DNA of 64,000 bases, from NCBI GenBank assembly GCA_907163375.1, contig CAJQUW010014769.1, positions 930,001 to 994,000 on the forward strand. The letters run 5' to 3'. Of this stretch, positions 54,574 to 64,000 are shown piece after piece. The translations under genes and the position numbers were made by a program. Each line of letters starts with the position of its first letter. Within the stretch, counting starts at the first letter, position 1. The DNA is from Prostheceraeus crozeri. Lineage: Eukaryota > Platyhelminthes > Polycladida > Euryleptidae. Below the pieces are notes generated by a model. That model saw only the letters and a program-made list of their open reading frames with translations, ran no database searches and was not told the origin of the DNA.

Positions 54574-56289
54574 CTGTTGAACAAAAAAATGACAAAGCAA
54601 ATCTGATGCCAAGAAATAGCTACAAATATGAATTTACACATCACCATCATACCCAACGCTAAATACTAATTAAACATATGAATATACTATGTATTGTCTT
54701 CATATGAGATCACTATTCAGTTTACTACTGTGATAATCACTGACTTGAATCGATGATCTCACGCGGCGATATACAATGATGACATGTACACGAAGTATAG
54801 TCTCGGTATAGAAATTGAAAATTTACTGTCATATTAATTGAACGTTTATTAATGCTGTATAGTAATAATATTTTCTATACAATTAACCATTCATAATTAT
54901 TTTTACGTGTAAACTAAATAATTAAATTCCATTTCTCGAGTTTTCAGATATGGTTGTTAGCAAAACAAACATGGTTTATAAACATCTTTATTCATAAAAA
55001 TCAGAAAGAAAGAATGAACGAAGTGTCTAGCACTTCATGTAGCCACCATGAGTCTGTAGCACTTGATTAATTCTCATTGGCATGCTGAGGATAATGTGGC
55101 GTATTCGGTTTTGAGAAATGGCATTCCACTCCTCGACTAGGAATGCTGCGAGTTCCGAGATCGAAAAAGGTTCTCGTTATCTGACTCGACGTCCGAGTTC
55201 GTCCCACACATGCTGGACTGGATTTAAATCGGCACTTCTTGCAGGCCAATCTATCCTGCGAATTCCAATGACCTCTAGAACTTGTCGAACATGCGCACTT
55301 CGATGCGGTGTGGCGTTGTCATCTTGAAGCCGCTAAGATGACTGTGAAGGACCTAAGGTGTCTTCCGCCCGAGGTAAAAAGTTCTTGGTGAGGACTTGGC
55401 CGTAAGATTTACCATTTGAGTTGCCACCAACGGCGATATGCTATCACAGCAGATAGCTCCCCATACCATCACCGAGCCTCCTCCAAAAGATGTAGTGTCA
55501 TGATTGAGGTCTTGACGCATGGCTTCGGTTGACATTCCCTACACTCGCACTCTTCCATCTGATGGCCGTACTTGAAAGCGAGACTCAACAGTGAATACGA
55601 TTCGCTTCCACTGTGGCTCGCGAAAGTGGCATCGGCGCATTGCCCAACGAAGCCGAGTCCTGCGGTGAGACCTTGTGAGGATAGTTCTTGTCTCCGAGAG
55701 GGCAGTCCTGCAGCGCGTGGTCGGCCACGAACCGTGCAACTTGAAACTGAGATGCCCCACGACCTGAGTAATTGGGAGGAAGAAAAGTAAGGATTCCGCC
55801 TCGAAAACCGACCTAAACGCCGGTCTGCTCTCGTGGTTGATCGTGAAGGTCGTCCAGAGCCTTGTTTTTTCTCAACATTACCTAAAAGGCGGAATCTATT
55901 AGTCCATCGGTATAATGGACGGAGGGGGACGCCCAGCCTTTCAGAAACTTGTTGCAGAGGCAATCCAGTTTCCACCACACCCGAGGAAGACCAGTGAGCC
56001 ATATCTGCAGTGTGGACTCGATAAGAACAATGAACAAATGCTGTCAACAGTATCACCCAAATTGATAATTGAGAATGAGTCATCAATGAACATCGCCGCG
56101 TGTGATCATCGATTCAAGTCAGCGATTATCACAGTAGTGGACTGAATAGTGATCTCATATGAAGACAATACATAGTTCATTCATATGTTTAATTACTATT
56201 CAACGTTGAGTATGATGGTACTGTTTAAACACATTTTTATATCGATTTCTTGGCATCAGAATGACTTCGCAATTTTTTGTCCAACTGTT
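54574..56289 (-). mobile_element. Tc1-like transposon with ~205-bp TIRs
   Basis: Inverted repeats at about 54,574-54,776 and 56,087-56,289 match at roughly 85-90%, with exact blocks such as TTAAACATATGAAT and CTATGTATTGTCTTCATATG. TA lies on both sides (54,572-54,573 and 56,290-56,291). The element is 1,716 bp and has one transposase region on the minus strand. Long TIRs of this size occur in several Tc1 subfamilies. It is distinct from the Tc1 at 38.5 kb. Confidence 0.85.
55030..56086 (-). pseudogene. Tc1-like transposase, several frameshifts
   Basis: Minus frames in order give the N-terminal HTH (SSGVVETGLPLQQVSERLGV then LYRWTNRFRLLGNV), the GRPSRSTTRADRRLGRF linker, and RRRLLWAMRRCHFREPQWKR. 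The catalytic domain follows with FTVESRFQVRPSDGRVRV where the family has a Ser-Asp-Glu-Ser, then FGGGSVMVWGAI. The C-terminal region reads QDRLACKKCRFKSS where the family has a Trp-Pro-Ala-Arg-Ser-Pro-Asp-Leu-Asn-Pro block. The first catalytic Asp is replaced by Val here and the later blocks need frame changes, so the gene is dead. Confidence 0.75.
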
Positions 56290-56291
56290 TA

Positions 56292-56889
56292 CAACCGACG
56301 AGAAAAAAGTGCTACAAGCATGAAACCTTGTTTCCAGATCAATATTTGACTTTGAGATTGAATATTGAGTAGATATTTATTATTTTTTATTATGTTTCCT
56401 TGTTAGTTGTCAATATTTCATGTAGGGAATACGGAATATGGTTTATGAATGCAACAACTGCCTTGTTTTCGAGAATTCAGTGTCGAATACGGAATGCAAG
56501 TATTTAGTGTGCATGTATTATTTCATTAGAATGCCATCCGAAAATGGTTACTTTTCAACAAAAATAAAACGTACCACTTGTAAACTTTTGGGATGGAGAA
56601 AGCATCAACGCACTATACTTTAATTCCATAATCAGACAAGGAATCTAGAACTGAAGTTCATTGATTCATTCCGAAACCTTTATTTCCTACTATTTCACTC
56701 ACATGGAATGATAACACCAATAAAACATAATATACATTCACTCAATGATCAATCACTCCTATACCAAACAGAGAATCTCGAAACAGTACATCGCAACCAA
56801 TTCATATTAGTTCGTAATTGGTGAAAACCCCAGTATGGCTGATGTTGGCCTTAAGACAAAAACGTCACTTCTTTTCTTCATATTACCGA
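56292..56889. other. No gene recognised
   Basis: AT-rich non-coding DNA between the Tc1 element and the hairpin at 56.89 kb. Confidence 0.45.
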
Positions 56890-56965
56890 GATCTTTCGAC
56901 CAGCACTGCCGGCCATCATGAGAGAACTATCTTTGATGATGGCCGGCAGTGCTGGTCGAAAGATC
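56890..56965. repeat. Perfect hairpin with 30-bp arms, hammerhead-like words
   Basis: The arm 56,890-56,919 and its exact complement 56,936-56,965 enclose a 16-bp loop. The plus strand of the right arm with the preceding bases reads TTTGATGATGGCC, then GGTCGAAAGATC. This resembles the CTGATGA and GAAA core of a hammerhead ribozyme around a stem II formed by GGCCGG and CTGGTC. The first core C is a T. The arms are GC-rich in an AT-rich area. No coding sequence. Confidence 0.7.
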
Positions 56966-58019
56966 ATGGCAATTACTCGTAGTTTGCACTTTTGTAGCTG
57001 CGCCCACTTGCATTTGAATGGTATTCACAAAGAAAAGTAACTTAACGTAATGAAACAGTGCTGCTGTGTTGATGAAGAATTATGAGAAAATTTGCTTTTT
57101 CTCCTCAACAAGAATGATGTCTCTCATATCTCAGAATTCTCCTACTTTTCTTGGCATGCAAAGGTTTTTGACGGGCCGTAGCTGGAGACATTAAACCTGA
57201 TCAGATAAGATGCACGCCTCAAGTAATTCAAGTTCGATGAGGCTCAAAATTGTCATTCCGTCATTTATAAAAGGCTTTCGGCCCATCTGTCAATTTGACA
57301 AATGTGAAATTCGCATTCCTTTATTGTAGTTGATATGGAGTCATTACGGCATCATTCGCCATCTTCATTTTAGCAGCATGAGAGCGCAAGCAAAAAATAT
57401 TCAATTATCATGCAATTTGTGAACTCCATTTATTAAAGAAAATTTGTAGCCAGTAATTTGAACTTTAACGAGAACATTATCCTAATCTGTTAAATGTCTT
57501 TGCTATTCATGTTCATGATTTGATGATTTGGTAATTTGAGCAAGTTTGATTTGAAGATTGAGATATTGATCCTAACAGCAAACTCAGTTGACAGCTCATC
57601 AGATATGATAACAACTCTCTGATGCCAGCTCAACCCGAAAATGGGTTTTCATTATTCTTCCAACTAAGATCTCGCAAAATAATAATAACGTTTGTTTTCA
57701 AATGCCTCAAAATGGGAATCGAGAGGCTTATCATCAGATACAGTTCAGAAACATTTAGCTTTTATACAAATCCAGAACTACGGAAAAAAGAAATGACAAA
57801 AAGTTAAGCACGAACGACACAGCAAAAAGAACGCATCAACGAGTGCAAGAAAGGATGTAAATACGGCCACTGTCAAGTCAAAGAAAAATTGCTATTCATG
57901 AGCTTGGACATATACATGTACACAAAGAAGCTGCTACTGCGAGATGCACTTTGACATAAAGGAATAGAGAATTTGCCACTGTATAAAAGCGTTGGAGGCT
58001 TCAGATGGTGAAGCGGATG
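56966..58019. other. No gene recognised
   Basis: AT-rich non-coding DNA; only short frames and no repeat ends seen. Confidence 0.45.
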
Positions 58020-59440
58020 GCTCGAGTCAGATACGATGGACTAAGAAAGTTTGAACTCCTTAATTGTTCTACGATATTGCAAACGGACGAAAAATGCACA
58101 AGAGCAATTACTTTCAGAGCTAATTACTTTATAACATCTCTTTTGGATATTCTCAATCATCACTGTCTGTCCTTGAGATAGATTTACAAAAATTGGCGAA
58201 GAATGTTCGAATACTGACCTTATACAGGAAAATATACTTGACATAGTTGAATTCTGTTCAAAAATGACTTCAGTTGGCGCAACATTGCAATCGTAGATAA
58301 TGCCTACTTACATACATGAAACAGAAGGCTTTCGCACGACAACTTCCGGTCAAACGACACACCGAGAATACGCACATTACTGCACAATTTAATATGGTCG
58401 AGAACATGGCGTTGTACATCAAAATTTCGGTTGTAATACACGATCATCTATTGACATTTATCGCTTTTAATGCTCATTTTATTCTCAGACGAACAATTTT
58501 TTAAATTACAAAGAGATGACAGTAAAGCAGTAAAGTGCTAGTCAATGTATTGCGTATAGCACCGCAGAGAGTAAAGTCATCGGCATAACTGACAGCAATC
58601 ACATCGTGGCTGATCTTCAAGGTCTGAGACATAGAAAGAAAAAAGAAGAGGTCCGATTCCGGATCCCTGGGGAATGTCACTGGTTCCGCTCATAAAAGTA
58701 CAATAATGATTTGGCCATTTTACACGCTGTTGCCTCCTTGAAAAATAGTTCAGTAAGTGTAAATATGATAATGAAATTATCAAAGGGCAAGGAACTATCT
58801 ACTATTCTCGGTAATAGACAAAAGAGACATCGGACGAGTGTTAGTAAGTTTAGGTGGATTACTTTTCAGAACGGGTAATATATCAGCACATTTCAAAGCA
58901 ATAGGAAGATGAGCCATCTCGAAGCACATTGAATAACGTACATAATGGGTCAGACAATGATAATGAAAGTTTGCTCCACAGGATTGTAGGGTATACCATC
59001 TGAACCAGCAGCTTTAAAGGGGTCAACATGATTTAATAATTCTTGTACCTCACTCCTTTAGAATTGAAATGCCACTATATATGGAAGCTGGCGTCCATCG
59101 ACAGGATCATCAGTAAGATAAGAAACATATTGGTTATCTAAATCATTCAGAATATCGAGAATACTGGTATTCGCAGACAAACACATATGATGGAGCCAGT
59201 CCTTGTTTTTATCATCTCCATTCACGGTTCTATACATCTCCCATATGTACCTGCATTCTTGAATTAAACACTGTGACCATGATCATTTGGCTTTGAATAT
59301 TTCTTGTTTAACCTTATCTCTAAAATGTTGGTATAGCGGCCAGTTCTTCTTCCTGTAAGCCTTATATCGATTATCAATTAACACTTTGATTGTCGCTGTT
59401 ATCCATAGGGCTTGTCTTTGAAGGATCGTATTACTCAACA
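58020..59440 (-). mobile_element. Older CR1-type LINE, RT and linker part
   Basis: Minus-strand pieces in order from the right are SLLSNTILQRQALWITATIK and VLIDNRYKAYRKKNWPLYQH (the linker between endonuclease and RT). CADILPVLKSNPPKLTNTRP comes next, then LLNYFSRRQQRVKWPN, TSDIPQGSGIGPLLFSFYVS and, after a frame change, a Tyr-Ala-Asp-Asp box at about 58,575. The thumb region is IRSVFEHSSPIFVNLSQGQT. It corresponds block for block to the younger LINE at 61.6-63.4 kb but with many stops and shifts. Its endonuclease part lies at 63.65-64.0 kb, on the other side of the younger insertion. Confidence 0.7.
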
Positions 59441-60019
59441 GAGAAACGTGCTGGTCGTGTCTCTGCTGTTCTCTCACTATCGATGCGTAATATCCTTGAT
59501 TTGTTGGGTTTGGTCCACCTTTACAACACAAAATTTGGTATCTGTGTGTTCGTCTGGTTTCGGTTAATCTTTTGGTTTGGTTGGTTTTGCAATCTGACTT
59601 GTTGGAGATTCGGTATTCTTATTTTTTGTGTTTTTGGCTAGAGTGTTGCTCACTATAGCGATTTGGCTTTCAATCGGTGCATGTGTTGTTCGGGTTCGGA
59701 TTTGCATTGCGTCACTGGCATCTGATCTTGTGAGATATCTATGACGGATATCTGTAGTGTCTCGCCATCAATTCGGTACACCTAAATATCTTCGTCACAC
59801 CTTTGGATTTCCCTGTGTCTCGATTATTGATTTGTGTTGCTGTGTTTGACTGAGTGTAGTAGCTGGTACTGTCAGCTATCATTAAAATCAGCTGTTATTA
59901 CAATCGAGCTAGAACAAACTCTCGCCAAAATATTTCGCATTATTGATTTTTTGCACGTGACCTGTGACGTTTCCATTTTTACGTGAATCCTCGTACGCTA
60001 AAATTAGACAACGTTCATT

Positions 60020-60825
60020 GTGATTTTCTTACATCGATTGTCCATGGCTACACCAGCAAGAAAGAATACACGTTCCACCAAGTCACTTGCTTGTACCTTA
60101 GAGGATGTAAAACAACTAATACAGAGTGCAAAAGATGACATCATATTCTCTTTTACTGCTCAAATCAATCGCATTGAAGACAATATTCAACATTTATGCC
60201 GTCGAGTTGACAAAGTCGAATCACAGCTTGACGTTATTAAAAAAGGAACAGGCCGAATACAAGCAAAACTTGCTCAAAGTAACATCAGAACTGGCTAATG
60301 CTAATCATTATCCACCTCAAGCTCAAATCAACCATGAATTCAGTAGCAGCATCATGAATGAGTTTGAATTGAGACAGGCGAAGAGAAAATGTCTTGTTAT
60401 TTTCTGGACTAGCCGAATCTAGTGATGGTAACACTGCTGAAAGATGCAACTATGATCGGAGTATATTACAAAGTTTATTTACTATTTTACAAGTTGATTT
60501 TTCTCACATCAAAGAAGTAAATCGATTGGGCAAGATAGTGCCAAACCGACATCGCTTGTTGAGGGTAAAATGTCCAGACATCAAAACGCGTAACGAGATT
60601 CTGTATAAATCTAAACAACTGATGCGTCATAATGCATACAAAGGTGTCTACATAAATCCTGACTTAACAAAAGAGCAGCAAAAATGTGACAGAATACTGC
60701 GTGAAGAACTCAAAGTGATCAACAGCGAGAGCAAAAAAGCGATTATTCGACATGGCAAAATTGTTTTCTTTGATGACCTGTCTTCTGGATTAGATAGGGT
60801 ACACCATTTTCGAGACGGATTTTAG
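60020..60825 (+). pseudogene. CR1-type LINE ORF1 (coiled coil, RRM-like)
   Basis: ORF1 starts at 60,020 (a second ATG lies at 60,044). The first 90 codons are basic, then heptad-rich (VKQLIQSAKDDIIF, INRIEDNIQHLCRRVDKVES), predicting a coiled coil. After an A6 run at about 60,236-60,242 the frame shifts to KEQAEYKQNLLKVTSELANA, and after a T run near 60,400 it shifts again to FSGLAESSDG. The last part (60,400-60,825) has LLRVKCPDIKTRNEILYKSK and VYINPDLTKEQQKCDRILRE, typical of the RRM-like and C-terminal RNA-binding parts of such ORF1 proteins. It would coat LINE RNA. It ends with TAG just where the ORF2 frame is already open. Confidence 0.75.
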
Positions 60826-63414
60826 ACAAAAACAATTTTTCTTATCCGAATATTTTTCTTACGAATATCCGCTCTCTTATTGGAAAATTCGACGAATTTT
60901 CTTCGATGACGTTAGCGACCACTCCTGATGTAATTTGTGTGACCGAGTCTTGGTTGAGCGATGATGTTGACTCGAAGACTATTAGTATACCTGGCTACAT
61001 GTTGGTTCGATCTGATCGCTTAATTCGAAAAGGTGGCGGAGTTGCTGTTTATATAAATGACAGAGTTATTTATCGTTTGATAAATCATCAGCTTTTGATT
61101 GAAGAAATGGAATTTGTCGTTATGAAACTGATAAGCTGTAATATCATTATGTTTTGTTTGTACATTCCCCCAAATATCTCTCGCGTCAGAACGAACGAAA
61201 TTCGTGAATCCATTGTACATTTTATTGACAAACTTTTATATGAAGGTCCGAACTTTGATTTGATAATTCTTGGGGATTTTAATCATTTGAATGTAACAGA
61301 TCTTTGTAATATCCTCGATCTGAAAGACATTGTTACAAGGCCTACAAGAGGCAAGAGTATTCTCGACCACATTGTTATTTCCAGAAATTTAAAAGACATT
61401 TATCTGACTGAAAATGTGAAATTCAGTGCTCCTATTGGCAATTCTGACCATGTCACAATCTGTGCTGATCCCATATCAAGCAAAGCTATACCCAATTCTG
61501 CTATTTCTACATCACACCGAATCTACGATTACAGGCATTCTAACCTGAAAAATCTGAGAAGTTGCTTATCAGAGATTGACTGGGATATATTCATGAACCC
61601 CGATATTGATGTAAATGAACTTTTTTGAAATGTTCCATTACGTATTAACTCTTGCTGTTGACTGCACTATACCTCAAAGATTTGTCTGTATGACAAGTCG
61701 TGATAAGGAATGGCTATCGCCTCTGACTAAGTCCTTGATAGACCAACGTTGGCAAGCTTACCGTGCTGGTGATTGGGAAAAAAAATATAACTACTTGAAA
61801 ATGAAAGTTAGATCTGAAATCTGCAAATCGAAACAAATGTTTGCTGATAAAATGAAACAGACAAGACATGGTATTTGGAAGATAGTAAAAGACATAAACG
61901 GTAAAAATAATACTGGAATTTGGAGCTGTCTGTTGAATCAAGAGGAAAATTCGGAAAAATTATCAAATGATATTGCTAAAATGTTAAAGTGCAAATATGA
62001 TGAACCATCAAGCGCATACAATGCTGATGTCACTTTACTTGATGATAATTGGAATGTGAATATCAGTGAAGAAGAGGTATTTAATGGATTAAAGTCTTTG
62101 TCATGGAAGAAATCGACCGGCATTGAAAATATCCCAACAAGGATATATTCTGAAACAGCTGATCTCATTGCTAAACCATTGAAAGGAATATATGATGCTT
62201 CCATAAAGCAACGCTGTTTTCCTCAAGCTTGGAAGACGGCAATTATTACCCCAGTTCCGAAGACAACTCCCCCCACAGTTGATAAAATTCGACCCATAAG
62301 TACTTTTCCAGTGATATCAAAGGTTTTTGAAAGGATTGTGTTGAACAAAATGTGGAAGACCATAGAACCATCTCTGGGAGAAGATCAGCACGGATTTCGA
62401 CCACAGCACTCTACCACCATTGCATTGATTGATATAACAGAAAATGCGTTCCATTATTATGATGACTCTGCAACAAATGGCGTGGCCATTATGTCCATGG
62501 ATATGACCTCAGCATTTGATTCAATAAATTACAATCTGTTGATACAAAAGTTGCAACAGTTGAAATTACCATCAGGATTCATTCGCTGGCTCTTTTCCTA
62601 TCTTCAAGACAGACATTTTACGGTCAAAATACAGGGATCATTTTCAAATCCAAATGTCATGAGAAAAGGAATTCCTCAGGGCTCAGTATTTGGGCCGACC
62701 TTATTTTCCATCTTTACAAGTGATATGAGTCCTCAACTTTCGTCGACTAAGCAAGTAAAGTATGCTGATGACATTTACTCTATATTGCCGATTTTTCGAG
62801 ACAAGAACATTTCTGATGACATTCAGATTGAATTGGAAAGCACGGAAGAATGGTGCAAAGACAACAGAATCATATTAAATAAAGACAAATCGAAGATACT
62901 GCTCTGTCAACGTAGCACTTCAGCTGTTCATGACCGATTGCCCTTGCCAATAGTGACTGAGATGAATGTACTCGGCGTTATCTTGAACAATAAGTTGACA
63001 TGGGACCACCATATCGCAAACGTAGTGAAGAAATGCAATCGCCGGTTTTTCATCTTGCGAAAGCTGAAGCGTTTTGTAAATGTCGCCGATCTGAAGATGG
63101 TCTACTCGGGCATGATTCAGTCGACACTCGAATATGCTTGCCCAATTTTCATTCACTTGCCTAAAAGACTGGAAAGAAAAATTGAAAGTGTTGATTATCG
63201 AGCTTTTAAACTTATAAATCAAGGTACCGGAAACACAAAGATCCACCGTCAGCAACATAGCTACTTTCGTCTGCAACATCGACGGGAATTAATCAGCAAG
63301 AGGCTATTCAGGAAATTGGCTGATAACAAGAACCATATTCTTCACAAGTACGTACCAAAACGTTTACTTCATTCAAAGCATTACCGATTACAACTGACCC
63401 GAACAGAAAGATAG
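60820..63414 (+). pseudogene. CR1-type LINE ORF2 (endonuclease-RT), one frameshift
   Basis: ORF2 is open from the end of ORF1 (first ATG at 60,906). The APE endonuclease reads FLTNIRSLIGKFDEFSSM, VICVTESWLS, RKGGGVAVYIND, LIILGDFNHLNV, KSILDHIVISR and IGNSDHVTI, with the expected acidic and His residues. At a T6 run (about 61,620) one base shifts the frame. From 61,615 a 599-codon frame gives the linker and RT: RPISTFPVISKVFERIV, GEDQHGFRPQHSTTIALI, IMSMDMTSAFDSINYNL, RKGIPQGSVFGPTLFSIFTS, KYADDIYSILP (YADD at 62,761-62,772) and LGVILNNKLTWDHHI, then the C-terminal thumb ending at 63,414. All catalytic residues are present. Confidence 0.85.
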
Positions 63415-63645
63415 ACTATCATTTTTTCCACTGACTTCAACAATCATGAATCGGAAATAATATTATGCTGATTGCTATATTTGCAAGACTTTGCATGCAT
63501 GGAACTTTGAATTTTGTCCTCTTCTTGAGAAACAATTGTGCTGCCTTTATAACCTTCATACTGTAAAGTCCGACTCTTAATGTAACTTATGATTTCCATT
63601 ACTTTTGTGAAATAAACACTATTATTATTATTACTAAATCAACGT

Positions 63646-64000
63646 GGAATATATATACACTATTGAAAACCTGATAAAACAGGTCACAAGCATAATCCAA
63701 ATCTTTGCCTTTAAACAATAATGTCCAGTCCATGCCAGTCAGATAAGCCGCTGCTCAATCCAAATTAGATTTACGGATATCCAAAACAGGAAAAAATGAT
63801 ACCGAATGTGTTAAAAAAACATTAAATGTAGAAATCAAGATCACTGAATGATCACCCGAATCAAAAGCAGTATAGACTTTTGGACGTGCATAGAGATAGC
63901 AGAGGTCAGTAGGTATCAGAACCTTATCCAGAAAAGCTTCTCCACGTGAAGGCAAATCCACGAAATTACTGAGATCATAATTGACTTGAAAATATGTAGT
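63646..64000 (-). mobile_element. Endonuclease part of the older CR1-type LINE
   Basis: Entering from the right edge the minus strand reads YDLSNFVDLPSRGEAFLDKV, LIPTDLCYLYARPKVYTAF and DSGDHSVILIS (the Asp-His of an APE endonuclease), then GMDWTLLFKGKDLDYACDLF and YQVFNSVY. In the intact LINE these correspond to the end of the endonuclease and the following helix. The next residues of the same protein are on the far side of the younger LINE, at 59,440 and below. The N-terminal endonuclease and ORF1 would lie beyond 64,000. Confidence 0.7.

Larger units (their letters stand above)
59440..63645 (+). mobile_element. CR1-type LINE, nearly complete, inserted in an older LINE
   Basis: A plus-strand LINE of about 4.2 kb: 5' leader (about 59,440-60,019), ORF1 (60,020-60,825), ORF2 (about 60,820-63,414), 3' UTR and an (ATT)n tail at about 63,626-63,645. 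Both flanks are minus-strand sequence of an older related LINE: the right flank reads YACDLFYQVFNSVY and the left flank SLLSNTILQRQALWITA. These are neighbouring parts of one protein, so the element inserted between them. Three frameshifts in all are visible, each at a homopolymer run. This is the best-preserved retroelement in the window. Confidence 0.85.

Overview
This window is AT-rich eukaryotic DNA, most likely from an invertebrate animal. That reading rests on the mix of transposons: CR1-type LINEs with PHD or coiled-coil ORF1 proteins, RTE-type LINEs, a Penelope-like GIY-YIG remnant, Ty3/Gypsy, mariner, Tc1, hAT, a P-superfamily element and many foldback or MITE sequences. I cannot name the phylum. 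I found no convincing host gene, rRNA or tRNA. Nearly every long reading frame with a recognisable domain belongs to a transposon, and most are broken.

Layout. 0-0.9 kb: CR1 LINE ORF1 with a PHD-like zinc finger. 4.26-4.65 kb: Penelope-like 3' end. 5.7-14.08 kb: one RTE LINE (minus) split by a CR1-type LINE (6,993-11,585), which is itself split by a hAT element (7,336-8,518, 8-bp TSD). A further 424-bp unidentified insert sits in the RTE endonuclease. 15.06-19.24 kb: a fossil Gypsy element. 22.9-25.1 kb: a foldback repeat and a Tc/mariner element with ~180-bp TIRs. 27.5-30.7 kb: a LINE 3' end, two MITEs and a mariner.

32.1-39.4 kb holds the most striking structure. A Tc1-like transposon is split by a 6,251-bp unit (32,205-38,455) whose ends are 528-bp inverted repeats with one mismatch, flanked by an 11-bp target duplication GACTAAATGTC. 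Its interior carries two pieces of an RTE-like LINE in opposite orientation, a copy of an unclassified ~600-bp repeat and two perfect hairpins. I see no transposase in it. It resembles a non-autonomous long-TIR (Mutator/foldback-like) element or a composite transposon.

40.85-43.69 kb: 5' half of an RTE-like LINE (minus) with a TA-flanked 410-bp MITE in its coding region. 47.14-49.13 kb: a P-superfamily element with 8-bp TSD. 49.2-51.1 kb: two foldback elements. 51.3-53.3 kb: CR1 and Jockey-like RT remnants (minus). 54.57-56.29 kb: a Tc1 with ~200-bp TIRs. 56.9 kb: a perfect 30-bp-arm hairpin with hammerhead-like core motifs. 58.0-64 kb: an older CR1 LINE (minus) split by a nearly complete younger CR1 LINE (plus, ~59.44-63.645 kb).

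The elements interact mainly by nesting, which gives a relative order of insertion. All identifications come from reading translated motifs and terminal repeats by eye. No database search was run.
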